From contig NZ_JADYVE010000005.1 of the NCBI RefSeq assembly GCF_020193655.1, forward strand, positions 410,328-474,327: a stretch of 64,000 nucleotides of DNA, read 5' to 3'. The stretch comes from Ensifer sp. IC3342 (GTDB taxonomy: Bacteria; Pseudomonadota; Alphaproteobacteria; Rhizobiales; Rhizobiaceae). The translations under genes and the position numbers were made by a program. The notes beneath the pieces were generated by a model that saw nothing but the letters and a program-made list of their open reading frames with translations, ran no database searches and was not told the DNA's origin. Positions 8,915 through 17,923 of this stretch are shown here, one piece after another; position 1 is the stretch's first letter; each line of letters starts with the position of its first letter.

Positions 8915-10183
8915 ATGTCGATCGAGTTTCAGCATTCGTTGTCTCCAAGAGTGGAGAGCGTACCGGGAGGCAGCAAGCTGACGCGACATTTCGCGAGCCG
9001 GATCGCGGTTGGTCCGCTCGAAAGACTGCGGGCCCTTGAAGAGGTATCGACCGACGCCTGTATCCGGGTCGACGAGCTGATCGCTCTGGCGACGCGTGGC
9101 CTGCCGCGGATGCGCAAGAAGGTCTTGTTCGCCCACACGGCGCGCGCCGTCAAAACCAACTTGGGATGGGCGGAGCAGCCTGAAGGCGAGAGTCTTCGTT
9201 ATACGGCAATGGTCGCGCTCGGATTGTCCAAGTTGGACGAGACGGCGCAGCGGCAGGTTCTCGACGGCAACACCGCGGCCGATCTGGCACGAACGGCCGA
9301 AGCCCGCGCCGAAACGACGGACGATACAGGGGCGATCGCGCTTGCCGCGTGGGCCGCCGCGGAGGCTGGGCGTTTTCATGCTTCCCGGCTTTTCCGCCGG
9401 CTTGCGGCGCTGCTTGCCTCACAGTCCTCCGTCCATACCGTGAATTGCGCATGGGCCCTCATTGCGGCGCTTGCCGGGCGGCATTTCGGGGAGACGCGCG
9501 ATTTGGCCACCTTTGCCGCCAGCCGCCTGCTCGGCGGTCAGGCCACGTCAGGACTCTTTCCACATGTGCTGCCCGCCTCGGTCAATGGCCGCCTGCATGC
9601 ACATATCGGCTGCTTTGCCGATCAGGTCTATCCGATCCAGGCCCTCTCACGGCTTCACTCTGCGTATGGCGATCCCGTCGCCATGGCGGCGGCCGAGGCA
9701 TGCGCCGCGCGAATCTGCGCGCTGCAAGGACCAGCCGGACAATGGTGGTGGCATTACGACAGCCGCGACGGAAGCGTGGTCGAGGGCTATCCGGTCTACA
9801 GCGTGCATCAGCACGCCATGGCGCCAATGGCATTGCTCGACCTTCGCGAGGCCGGGGGCAGCGATCATCGACCGGCAATCGTCAGGGGGTTGGGCTGGCT
9901 CGATCGCCATCCGGAGGTTCTGGCGCCCCTCATCGCCTACGACAAGAACGTCATCTGGCGCAAGGTCGCGCGCCGCGAGCCCAACAAGGCCGTGAGGGCT
10001 ATCTCCGCCTTCACCACGGCGCTGAAACCCGGCCTGCATCTTCCGTGGCTGGACGCGGTCTTCCCGCCGAGCCGGGTCGACTATGAATGCCGCCCCTATG
10101 AGCTGGGATGGCTTCTCTATGCATGGCTTTCTGGAGAGGGCGCGGTGAGCCGGGCTCCTGGCGAGGTGGATGGCAATGCCTGA
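8915..10183 (+). CDS. Polysaccharide-locus protein of unknown function, alpha/alpha-toroid-like
   Basis: 422 residues and no family that I recognise with confidence. It is rich in alternating Ala/Leu helices. Candidate toroid repeats include the stretches around WAAAEAGRF, CAWALIAALAGRHFG, and LQGPAGQWWWHYDSRDG followed by YPVYSVHQHAMAPMALLDL. Conserved-looking aromatic and acidic clusters (QWWWHYD, YSVHQH, CRPYELGWLLYAW) suggest a carbohydrate-binding groove like those of six-hairpin glycosidases, lyases or uronate epimerases; that is inference. There is no signal peptide or membrane segment, so it looks cytosolic. It overlaps the following WecG-family gene by 14 nt and is therefore probably translated with it, implying a role in precursor or repeat-unit modification. 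Confidence 0.75.
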   Translation: MSIEFQHSLSPRVESVPGGSKLTRHFASRIAVGPLERLRALEEVSTDACIRVDELIALATRGLPRMRKKVLFAHTARAVKTNLGWAEQPEGESLRYTAMVALGLSKLDETAQRQVLDGNTAADLARTAEARAETTDDTGAIALAAWAAAEAGRFHASRLFRRLAALLASQSSVHTVNCAWALIAALAGRHFGETRDLATFAASRLLGGQATSGLFPHVLPASVNGRLHAHIGCFADQVYPIQALSRLHSAYGDPVAMAAAEACAARICALQGPAGQWWWHYDSRDGSVVEGYPVYSVHQHAMAPMALLDLREAGGSDHRPAIVRGLGWLDRHPEVLAPLIAYDKNVIWRKVARREPNKAVRAISAFTTALKPGLHLPWLDAVFPPSRVDYECRPYELGWLLYAWLSGEGAVSRAPGEVDGNA

Positions 10184-10979
10184 CCTGTTGCAGCGATCCG
10201 ACACGAACTCCAACCGCCAACTATTGTTCGGCATGTATCTGGATGCCGTACGAATGGACGATGTTATCGAGGCCTGCCGCAGAGCGCTCATCACGCGCAG
10301 CCCGATCATGCTCGGGGTATTGAACGCCGCCAAGATCGTCAAGCTGCGCAGGGACACGCTGTTGCGCAATTCGCTCACGGAATGCGACCTTCTGTTGGCC
10401 GATGGCCAATCGATCGTGTGGGCCAGCAAGCTGCTCGGACGGCCACTGCCGGAGCGCATCGCCGGCATCGACATTTTCGAGCGGCTACTGGCGCTGGCCC
10501 ACAAGGAAAACCGTTCTATCGCGCTTCTCGGAGCCCGGCCCGAAGTATTGCAGAAGCTGGAGGAGCGGCTTCGCGAGCGCTTTCCCGGGCTACGTATCGC
10601 ATGCAGCTATGACGGCTATTTTCAGCCGAACGAGGCGGGTCTGATCGCGGCGGGGATCAGGGATTCCGGAGCGGACATGCTGTTCCTCGGAATGACGTCC
10701 CCCAAGAAAGAAATCTTTATCGGCAAATATGGCCCGTCGCTCAACGTTCCCGTATTGCACGGCGTCGGCGGCTCGTTCGATGTGCTGGCGGGTATCACGA
10801 AGCGGGCGCCGCTTGCCTGGCAGCGCGTCGGAATGGAGTGGGCATATCGCTTGCTCCAGGAACCGCGCAGGCTGGCGTGGCGCTACCTGACCACCAACGC
10901 GACCTTCGTCCAGCTCTCGCTCAAGGAATTCGTCCATCCTGCCCCTGCGTTTGGACCCGAGAGGATCACGGGCAGATGA
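10170..10979 (+). CDS. WecG/TagA/CpsF-family glycosyltransferase (probable ManNAcA transferase)
   Basis: 269 residues. The family pattern is clear: NAAKIVKLRRD, LLLADGQSIVWASKLLG, RIAGIDIFERLL, SIALLGARPEVLQKLEERL, FLGMTSPKKEIFI and GVGGSFDVLAGITKRAP. WecG transfers N-acetyl-D-mannosaminuronic acid onto a lipid-linked GlcNAc in enterobacterial common antigen, and TagA transfers ManNAc. The adjacent WecC and WecB homologues make UDP-ManNAcA, so the most economical prediction is ManNAcA transfer to the growing repeat unit at the cytoplasmic face. The ATG lies inside the end of the upstream gene (14-nt overlap), which supports translational coupling. Donor specificity is inferred from context. 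Confidence 0.9.
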   Translation: MAMPDLLQRSDTNSNRQLLFGMYLDAVRMDDVIEACRRALITRSPIMLGVLNAAKIVKLRRDTLLRNSLTECDLLLADGQSIVWASKLLGRPLPERIAGIDIFERLLALAHKENRSIALLGARPEVLQKLEERLRERFPGLRIACSYDGYFQPNEAGLIAAGIRDSGADMLFLGMTSPKKEIFIGKYGPSLNVPVLHGVGGSFDVLAGITKRAPLAWQRVGMEWAYRLLQEPRRLAWRYLTTNATFVQLSLKEFVHPAPAFGPERITGR

Positions 10980-11024
10980 CCGGAAACCCACGCCAAACTA
11001 CCCGACGGATGCGGAGCATGTTCA

Positions 11025-12281
11025 ATGAGTGAAGCGTTCAGAGGCCGGCTGGCCATACTCGGCATGGGTTACATAGGCCTGCCGACCGCCGTTGCGATTG
11101 CGACCCGGGGCGTCGACGTCATTGGGGTCGACATAAATCCCGCGACGGTCGCGGCCGTATCGCGCGGCGAGGTACCCTTCGTCGAGCCCGATCTCGCCGT
11201 CGCCGTCAGCGGCGCAGTCGCCATGGGCCGACTTACCGCGACGTCGGAAGTGCCGGAGGCCGATGCCTTCATCATCGCGGTCCCGACGCCTTTCAACGAA
11301 GACAGGACCGCGGACCTGTCTTATGTGGAGGCTGCGGCCAAGCAGATCGCCCCCAGGCTGCGACCCGGCAATATCGTGGTGCTGGAGTCGACATCGCCTC
11401 CCGGCACGACTGAAAAGGTGGGCGGCTGGATCGGCGATCTGCGGCCTGACCTGAGGATGCCTCGCGACGGCGAGACGGGTGCGGACATATTCGTTGCCCA
11501 CTGCCCCGAAAGGGTGCTGCCGGGCCGCATCATGATCGAGATCGTCACGAACGACCGCGTCGTCGGCGGCCTCACGCCAAGATGCGCGGAGAAGGCCGCA
11601 TCCATCTACCGCCTGTTCGCGCAAGGCGAGATCCTGCTCACCGATGCGGCAAGCGCGGAAATGGCGAAGCTCGTCGAAAACGCCTATCGCGACGTCAACA
11701 TCGCCTTCGCCAACGAGCTCTCGCTGATCAGCGAGTCACTTCACATCGATGTTTGGGAAGTGATCCGGCTTGCGAACCGGCATCCGCGGGTCAGTATCCT
11801 CAATCCCGGTCCAGGCGTGGGTGGGCATTGCATACCGGTAGATCCCTGGTTCATCGTTTCCGCGGCCCCGCAATTGTCGCGGCTGATCCGTACGGCACGC
11901 GAGGTCAATGACCGTCGGCCGCACGATGTGGCCGAGCGTGTGGTGGCGAAGGCGCAGCGGTTCCGAGCGCCGACGATCGCCTGCCTGGGGCTGACCTTCA
12001 AGGCGAATGTCGACGACGTGAGGGAAAGCCCGGCCGTCGAAGTCGTTGGACTCATTGCCAAGGCTCTGCCGGAGGTCGAGATCTTCGTTTCGGATCCGTA
12101 TGTCAGCGCGCTGCCGGCCCCGCTGTCAGGGTACTCCAACCTGCACCTCGAGGGCGCTTACCAGGCCGTGGAACGCGCCGATATCGTTGTGCTGCTGGTC
12201 GAACACGAGCCGTTCAAGGCGATCAGGCACACGCGCCTAGGCGGCAAAGTCGTTTACGACACGCGCGGGGCGTGGCGCTAA
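11025..12281 (+). CDS. wecC: UDP-N-acetyl-D-mannosamine dehydrogenase
   Basis: 418 residues, the length expected of WecC. It oxidises UDP-ManNAc to UDP-ManNAcA with two NAD+. The N-terminal Rossmann domain has LGMGYIGLPTAVA and VIGVDINP. The middle shows VPTPFNEDRTADLSYVE, LESTSPPGTTEKV, CPERVLPG and KLVENAYRDVNIAFANELS. The catalytic cysteine lies in GPGVGGHCIPVDPWF. The C-terminal UDP-binding domain has LGLTFKANVDDVRESPA. It reads closer to E. coli WecC than to generic UDP-glucose dehydrogenase. It starts 45 nt after the WecG-family gene on the same strand, and its end overlaps the convergent wecB by 45 nt. Confidence 0.93.
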   Translation: MSEAFRGRLAILGMGYIGLPTAVAIATRGVDVIGVDINPATVAAVSRGEVPFVEPDLAVAVSGAVAMGRLTATSEVPEADAFIIAVPTPFNEDRTADLSYVEAAAKQIAPRLRPGNIVVLESTSPPGTTEKVGGWIGDLRPDLRMPRDGETGADIFVAHCPERVLPGRIMIEIVTNDRVVGGLTPRCAEKAASIYRLFAQGEILLTDAASAEMAKLVENAYRDVNIAFANELSLISESLHIDVWEVIRLANRHPRVSILNPGPGVGGHCIPVDPWFIVSAAPQLSRLIRTAREVNDRRPHDVAERVVAKAQRFRAPTIACLGLTFKANVDDVRESPAVEVVGLIAKALPEVEIFVSDPYVSALPAPLSGYSNLHLEGAYQAVERADIVVLLVEHEPFKAIRHTRLGGKVVYDTRGAWR

Positions 12282-13439
12282 CTGCGCTTCGGCGAAATCG
12301 AGGGCCGTGTCGAATTCCACCGGCAGAGTTCCGAGGCCGAAAAAGTGCTCGATCGCCCGGGTCGAGCGCATCGCGGCCTGTCCGTCTCCATAGGGGTTCA
12401 CCGCGTGCGCCATGGCCTGATAGGCCGCCCGATCGGTCAGCAATGTCGTCACTTCGCGCACGATGCGATCCTCGTCCGTACCGACGAGCCGAACGGTGCC
12501 GGCGGCAACGGCTTCCGGGCGTTCGGTCGTCTCACGCAGGACAAGCACCGGCTTCCCGAGGGTCGGCGCCTCTTCCTGGACGCCGCCGCTATCCGTCAAA
12601 ACCACGGAACAGTCGCGCATCGCCTGGACGAAATCGCTGTAGTTGAGCGGTCGCGTCACCAGGACATTGTCGAGGCCGACGAGCGGGGGCAGGAGCACGT
12701 CGCGCACGATTGGATTGAGGTGCGCGGGCAACAGGAACACGACCTCGGGAAACGCGCTTGCCAGCCGGGCGATGGCACGGGCCGTTCGCGCCATCGGCTC
12801 TCCCCAGGATTCGCGTCGATGCGCCGTGACCAGAACGCTCCTCTTGCCGGAGCTTCTCTGCATGTCCGGGTTGTCGGGTGGCGTGTTGCGCGACGCGACA
12901 TGGAGCAGGGCGTCGATGACGGTATTGCCGGTGACGACGATGGCGCGCTCGTCCACGCCATCGTAAAGGAGGTTGGCCTTCGATGTCTGCGTCGGCGCCA
13001 GATGCAGGGAAGCGAGTTGCGTCGTCAGGCGGCGGTTCAGTTCTTCCGGAAACGGATTGTAGCGGTCGCCCGTTCTCAGCCCCGCTTCGAGGTGGATCAA
13101 CGGAACCTTTCGATAGAAGGCTGCCAGTGCCGCCGCAAAGCAACTGGTCGTGTCGCCCTGGACCAGCACGGCATCGGGCTCCTCCGCCTCTATCACGCCG
13201 GAGACGCCGCCTAGCACGCGATTGGTGATATCCTCCAGCCTTTGCCCCTGCGTGATGATGTTGAGATCATGGCTGGGGCGGATGTCAAACAGGCTGTTGA
13301 CCTGGTCGAGCATTTCGCGGTGTTGGCCCGTAACGGCGACGATGGGCGTGCAATGGGGCGAGCGACCGAGCTCGGCGATCAACGGCGCCAATTTGACGGC
13401 TTCAGGGCGCGTCCCATAAACAATCAACACCTTGCGCAT
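12237..13439 (-). CDS. wecB: UDP-N-acetylglucosamine 2-epimerase (non-hydrolysing)
   Basis: 400 residues. It interconverts UDP-GlcNAc and UDP-ManNAc, the step before WecC. Family landmarks are GTRPEAVKLAPLI at the start, TGQHREMLDQ, VQGDTTSCFAAAL, HLEAGLRTGDRYNPFPEELNRR, TAHRRESWGEP, and LTDSGGVQEEAPTLGKPVLVLRE-type residues. The Asp, two Glu and His that correspond to the active site of E. coli WecB (in QGDT, LEAG, PEEL, AHRRE) are all present. It is transcribed opposite to wecC, tail to tail, and lies downstream of the Wzz-like and kinase genes on the minus strand, so it may be expressed with them. Confidence 0.93.
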   Translation of the reverse strand: MRKVLIVYGTRPEAVKLAPLIAELGRSPHCTPIVAVTGQHREMLDQVNSLFDIRPSHDLNIITQGQRLEDITNRVLGGVSGVIEAEEPDAVLVQGDTTSCFAAALAAFYRKVPLIHLEAGLRTGDRYNPFPEELNRRLTTQLASLHLAPTQTSKANLLYDGVDERAIVVTGNTVIDALLHVASRNTPPDNPDMQRSSGKRSVLVTAHRRESWGEPMARTARAIARLASAFPEVVFLLPAHLNPIVRDVLLPPLVGLDNVLVTRPLNYSDFVQAMRDCSVVLTDSGGVQEEAPTLGKPVLVLRETTERPEAVAAGTVRLVGTDEDRIVREVTTLLTDRAAYQAMAHAVNPYGDGQAAMRSTRAIEHFFGLGTLPVEFDTALDFAEAQLAPRPARVVNDFAA

Positions 13440-13602
13440 GCCGGCCTCTCCTTCTGACCATGACGCTGGGATCGCGATGACCTCGGCAAATCTCCCTCGG
13501 TCGGGCGCGATCGATCTCGCCTTCGGAAGCAGGCGGAACGCCTGCTTTCTTCATGCCCCCATGCGGCTCCCGACGCCGCTCGGAATCCGTTTCCGCAGCG
13601 CC

Positions 13603-14394
13603 TCAGTAGCCGCGGTGATAGCGGCAGTTGTTCAGCACAACACCAAGGACGTTGCTCTTCTCTGACAGGTATTGCTCGCAGGAATCGACTTCACTGAGCG
13701 TGGTCCGCTCGGCCGCCGCGACCAGGATCACGCAGTCGACATTCGGCAGAAACGCTATGACGTCGTCGGTGGAAAGCATGGACGACATATCGTAGAGGAT
13801 GACGTCCGGGTTCATTTTTTGCCGCAGTTCCCGCAACACCCTTGTCGTCTCGGGGCTTTGCAGCGTTTCCGCTGAAAATTGCACGGGCTGGCCGTTGACG
13901 CCGACAGCCAGATTGCTGTCGTAGCGCAGGAAGACGTCGCTGATTTCACGCTGGCCGCTGAGGAAGTTTTCGAATGGGGGCAAGCCTGTCACCCCAAGCC
14001 TCTCGCCGATCTGCGGCCGTCGCAAATCCACGTCGACGAGCAGAGTGCGGCAATCCTTCTGATCGGCGAGGCTGAACGCCAGGTTCAACGCGAGGAAGGT
14101 CTTTCCACACGCCGGCGTGGGGGACGTGATCGCGACGGACGTCCAGCTGTTCTGCCTCAGCGTTTGCAGGATCTTCGTGCGCATCATGTCGAATTGAGTG
14201 CGCGCTGGATTCGACCGGTTGGTGGTCACAACGCGATTTTGGGCGAGGATCGCGGGATCAACGCGAAGCGGTGGCAGGCTGTCCCAAAGTACTTCACTCT
14301 CGATCCGCGAGCAGGCGTGAATTGTCTGTTCCGAAGCTCGCTCTATGGCGCGGACCTGGACGATTCCCTGAAGCGATGTGGAAATACTTTCCAT
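13603..14394 (-). CDS. BY-kinase-type tyrosine autokinase (CpsD/Wzc C-domain-like)
   Basis: 263 residues. P-loop tyrosine kinase of polysaccharide co-polymerase systems. Walker A is SPTPACGKT (residues 91-99), Walker A' is LLVDVDLRRP (118-127), and Walker B is VILYDMSS (198-205). An N-terminal RTQFDMMRTKIL segment matches the motif that contacts the neighbouring subunit in BY-kinases. In many rhizobia the kinase is fused to the membrane co-polymerase (ExoP); here it is a separate polypeptide encoded 77 nt downstream of the Wzz-like gene. The C-terminal tail is RYHRGY, with only two tyrosines rather than the usual cluster, so phospho-control may be reduced. The 5' end lies in visibly A+T-rich DNA. 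Confidence 0.85.
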   Translation of the reverse strand: MESISTSLQGIVQVRAIERASEQTIHACSRIESEVLWDSLPPLRVDPAILAQNRVVTTNRSNPARTQFDMMRTKILQTLRQNSWTSVAITSPTPACGKTFLALNLAFSLADQKDCRTLLVDVDLRRPQIGERLGVTGLPPFENFLSGQREISDVFLRYDSNLAVGVNGQPVQFSAETLQSPETTRVLRELRQKMNPDVILYDMSSMLSTDDVIAFLPNVDCVILVAAAERTTLSEVDSCEQYLSEKSNVLGVVLNNCRYHRGY

Positions 14395-14471
14395 GATTTA
14401 TTGTCGATCCTCTGTCGAGTTGTTATTATTCTTATTTCAATGTCGTGGTATTGAATCACTTTTGCATGAAT

Positions 14472-16040
14472 TCAGTTTGAGATAAAACTCTTAAAAACAA
14501 GATCAAGCGGCGAGTAATAGTAATGGATGGTGGCCAACGTACCTGGAATGCCGGCAGCGACGAGCACCGCTGCCATGCCTCGCGCCACCCTCCGCTTGCG
14601 GCTGGCGGCGCGCAGCTCGGCTGGCGCCGGGACATGCGGGATGGTTGCGAGCGGCTGGTATTGAAGCAGCTGCGCCAGTTCCGACGGCCTGCGTACCGTT
14701 CTGTTCAGGATTTCAAGCAGCACCACGAGCGCGAGACTGAGCCCAATTCCCGCTGCGCCGCCCATGGCAACGATACGCCGTCGGTTGGGGCTTATCGGCG
14801 ACTGGGGTGGCGACGCGGGCTCAAGAAGCGAAAGACGCCCGCCATCGGAGCGTAGCTCTATCTGCTCGCCTATCAGGGCCTCGGCGCGCCGCGCGATTGC
14901 GGCATTGTATTGTGTCTGAACGTTCAGCCTGTTCCGTTCGAGCGAATTAAGGGCCGTCTCGCTGGCCGGCGTCGCGACGATCGACCGTGTCAGTTCGGCA
15001 ATGTTTTGCGTGATGGAGGCCTTTTCCCGGCTTATGATCTCCAGGCGCTGATCGGCGTCAGAAAGTTGAAGATCAAGCCCGGACAGGGCCTTCTTGCTGC
15101 CGGAGTTATCCGTTGCCTGGCTGGATCGCAGACCATGCTGCAGCGACGCAATCCGAGCACGGAGCGCTATGATGTTGGGGCTCGTTTCCGAAAAGATCGC
15201 GAGTTGCTCGGCCAAGGCGCGGTTCAGGTCCTGAAGCATTTGCTGTTCAGGCGTGACCGGGCCGCTTTCGGCAGACGGAGTGCCGGTGGCATAGACGTCC
15301 ATGAGACTGCTGCGTTTGCTGCGAAGTGCGGATTCCTCGCGCTCAAGCAAAATCAGCCGCTCTTGCTGGCTGATTTGCTGGCGGCGGCGGAAATCGAGGC
15401 TCTCGGGAAGCGTGTCCTTGTTCTCGCTCTTGAATTTGAGGATGTCGGCCTCAAGGCGGTTCAGGTCGGACCCAAGCCTCGCAACCTCCCGGTCGAAAAA
15501 CCGCAGCGTGTCACCGGCGCGGTCGGTGCGCTGGCGCTGGTTGCTGCGCAGGATCATTGCGACGAGCTCATTGACGGTCTTCGCCGCCAGGACCGGCTCC
15601 CCAGCTTCGAAACTCACGTCGAAGATACTGGCTCCCGTATTGGCGCCCAGGCTTTCCAGCTGTTCGAAGGTGATGCGGGACCGCATGTCCTTAACCACAT
15701 CCTCGCTGGAGAACTCCTTGCCGCCCGAAAGCTTGTCGCCCGACATGTTGTTGCCGTAGAGATCGAGCTTGTCCGCCAGCGCCAGAAGATACTCGCGCGT
15801 GGTGATCTGCTGCTGGATGATCTGGAACTGGTCCACCGCATTTGTCGGGACAGTCGAACGCGCCAGATCCGCCGGAATCTGCGGCGCCTCCACGAGGATC
15901 TTGGCGCTGGCACGGTAGACCGGCGGCAGGATGCGAGCAACCAGAACCGCAATCACCAGCGCCGAGATGGTGATCGCCAGGAGGTACGGCATCCTTCGCC
16001 ACAGGATCGAAATGTAGAAGCGTACATCCACATCGCGCAT
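14472..16040 (-). CDS. Wzz/GumC-type polysaccharide co-polymerase (chain-length protein)
   Basis: About 522 residues from MRDVDVRFYISILWRR at 16040; the frame is open 14 codons further to 16082. A first membrane helix (~18-40, LLAITISALVIAVLVARILPPVY-type) is followed by the Wzz signature YRASAKILVEAP. A long coiled-coil periplasmic region spans roughly residues 165-400. The proline-rich PASPPQSPISPNRR precedes a second membrane helix, and a third hydrophobic stretch lies near the C-terminus. It controls polymer length with Wzy and the separate BY-kinase gene immediately downstream. No kinase domain is fused. The gene lies divergent from the next GT2 gene across a 650-nt gap. Confidence 0.9.
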   Translation of the reverse strand: MRDVDVRFYISILWRRMPYLLAITISALVIAVLVARILPPVYRASAKILVEAPQIPADLARSTVPTNAVDQFQIIQQQITTREYLLALADKLDLYGNNMSGDKLSGGKEFSSEDVVKDMRSRITFEQLESLGANTGASIFDVSFEAGEPVLAAKTVNELVAMILRSNQRQRTDRAGDTLRFFDREVARLGSDLNRLEADILKFKSENKDTLPESLDFRRRQQISQQERLILLEREESALRSKRSSLMDVYATGTPSAESGPVTPEQQMLQDLNRALAEQLAIFSETSPNIIALRARIASLQHGLRSSQATDNSGSKKALSGLDLQLSDADQRLEIISREKASITQNIAELTRSIVATPASETALNSLERNRLNVQTQYNAAIARRAEALIGEQIELRSDGGRLSLLEPASPPQSPISPNRRRIVAMGGAAGIGLSLALVVLLEILNRTVRRPSELAQLLQYQPLATIPHVPAPAELRAASRKRRVARGMAAVLVAAGIPGTLATIHYYYSPLDLVFKSFISN

Positions 16041-16692
16041 CGCAAAGTCACCCGAACTTGGACCTGAGCGGCACAGTGCCAAGTGTTCATCTTCAAGCGG
16101 TTACGGGGCAGGCGATAGATGATCAATGGGGGGTGACGGAGCGCGCCTCTGCGTCTGGTACTAGTCCCTTTGAGTAGGCTCTTTCAACCTATGCCTTACG
16201 TGCGGATTCGCGCTCGGCGGGCGACTATCCCGATGCAGGGACTTTCAGCGGCGGTTGCGTTTGTCGCGGCCGCACCGGGGGGCGACACGCGCCAACAAGC
16301 CGTGCCTTTCCAGACACGCACAAGCTCGCTGCAGCTTGAATTGTGCCCGCATGCTTCCTGAAATCGGCGCCGCGACGGGCTGCGGGTCGCAGCAAGCGGC
16401 GGTCCATATCGGCTTTCAAGTGAAGCCACTGAAAGCAGAAGTATGCTCGGGGCAATCGGTCAGGCGAAGTGGTCTTCGCACCGTCGCCTCCATCGAAAGA
16501 AGGTAGATGTAACCTCGACGATTGCGCTACAACCGGCATTCGCCTACCCGGTCTCACCCAATCTGCTGCGGCCGTTCGCGCTTCAGGCAACTTCCAAAGA
16601 CCAACTCGCCCGGTCATGCTGTCCCTGGGTCGGCGGCTCACCCTTGTCGGGGAGTCACCGTTGCTTTCCGTTCAACGCGCGTAGGGTCACCA
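16041..16692. other. Long divergent intergenic region
   Basis: About 650 bases between the Wzz-like gene (-) and a GT2 gene (+). The GT2 frame is open upstream to 16522, but its residues there are basic and show no conservation pattern, so I read it as leader DNA. No other protein or RNA gene was recognised; promoters for both flanking genes are expected here. Confidence 0.45.
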
Positions 16693-17616
16693 ATGCACGC
16701 TGCTCCACGTCTAAGCGTTGTCATCCCGCATCTCAACGAACCTGACAATCTGCGCCGTTGCCTGCTGTCTCTCGACGCGGAGCGTGCGGATGGCATTCCA
16801 TTCGAAATCATCGTCGTCGATAACGGTTCGGCCGAACGGCCTGATGCCGTCTGCTCGAGTTTCGCGGGGGTAAGCCTGGAGTACGAGTTGGTTCCTGGTC
16901 CTGGCCCGGCCCGGAACCGGGGTGCAAATGCGGCCCGGTCCGAGCTCCTGGCCTTCATCGATGCGGATTGCGTGGCGCAGCGCGGCTGGGTCCGCGCGAT
17001 CGTCGAGTTCATGGCAGGAAATCCTGATGTCGACGTGGTTGGTGGCGACATTGGAATTCTAATGGCCGACCCGGAACGACCGACATCGATCGAGCTCTAT
17101 GAAAGTATCTACAGCTATCGCGCTCGCCTTTACGTCGAGAATCACGGCTTTGCAGCCACCGGCAACATGGCGGTTCGAACGCGGGTCTTCCGCTCGGTCG
17201 GTCCCTTTGGTGGCATTTCTACGATGGAGGACACGGAGTGGGGAAGGCGCGCGACCGCGCTAGGTCATCGGCTGGCCTATCTGCCCCAAGCGAAGGTTTT
17301 CACGCCTTCGTGCAGGTCCTTCGCGGAACTGGCGCGGCGATGGGACCGGCACGTCGCTCATGAGTTCCGGAAGGTTGGCGATCATCCGGCGGCGATGCTC
17401 CGGTGGCTGGCCGGCGGGGTCATGGTCGGCGTCTCGCCTCTGGTCGAGGCATTCAGGATCCTGTTTTCAGACCGTGTGTCGGGCAGCCGCAGCAGATTGT
17501 TCGCCTTGGCATGTCTGATCCGAGTTCGGCTTTACCGCGCCAGGTTGATGTTCGACCTGGCTCTCCACCGAAACGCAACCTCACTGGTTGAGGACTGGAA
17601 TAGAGAAAAGACCTGA
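16693..17616 (+). CDS. GT2-family glycosyltransferase
   Basis: 307 residues from the ATG at 16693, preceded by a GTAGGG box. The GT-A core is clear: LSVVIPHLNEPDNLRRCLLS, IIVVDNGSAERP, GPGPARNRGANAARSE, and the DXD motif in LAFIDADCVAQRGW. The later MEDTEWGRRATALGHRL matches the ED motif region of inverting GT2 enzymes. A C-terminal hydrophobic segment (~235-260) may anchor it to the membrane. It presumably adds a sugar to the lipid-linked repeat unit. Specificity is not readable. It is followed by an A+T-rich gap and the ExoY-like gene on the same strand. Confidence 0.88.
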   Translation: MHAAPRLSVVIPHLNEPDNLRRCLLSLDAERADGIPFEIIVVDNGSAERPDAVCSSFAGVSLEYELVPGPGPARNRGANAARSELLAFIDADCVAQRGWVRAIVEFMAGNPDVDVVGGDIGILMADPERPTSIELYESIYSYRARLYVENHGFAATGNMAVRTRVFRSVGPFGGISTMEDTEWGRRATALGHRLAYLPQAKVFTPSCRSFAELARRWDRHVAHEFRKVGDHPAAMLRWLAGGVMVGVSPLVEAFRILFSDRVSGSRSRLFALACLIRVRLYRARLMFDLALHRNATSLVEDWNREKT

Positions 17617-17923
17617 ACTAAATTTCCCTATTTCTTGTGTATTACTGCCCTGTTAAACGAGAAAATTCGGAAGCGTTTCTTTGGGAAATTAGGAATAACA
17701 TAATTGCAATATTCGACATCATTGTTACTAGATCTAATTATCTAATAGTGATCTATTGATTCTACCGCCTATGCTGTTATTTATGTTATCTACCACAAGC
17801 AGATAGTATTATATTTGAGCGACAAAACTATTTAATTTGTCTCCTAGCTCGAATTTATATTTTGGGATAGGGCGGAGAGATCTGCGCTTGCGGTGAGGTC
17901 CACTATCAATCGTAGAGAGCGCA
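17617..17923. other. A+T-rich intergenic region upstream of the priming transferase gene
   Basis: About 300 bases, visibly A+T-rich compared with the surrounding genes (many TTAT/ATTA runs). No gene is present. The composition and position suggest a regulated promoter for the ExoY-like gene, possibly with H-NS/MucR-type binding, but no specific operator could be defined. Confidence 0.5.

Noticed and set aside
11025..12281. Alternative reading of wecC as UDP-GlcNAc 6-dehydrogenase WbpA
   Set aside because: The motifs around the catalytic cysteine and the 418-residue length read closer to WecC, and wecB and wecG-family genes are adjacent; not absolutely excluded.
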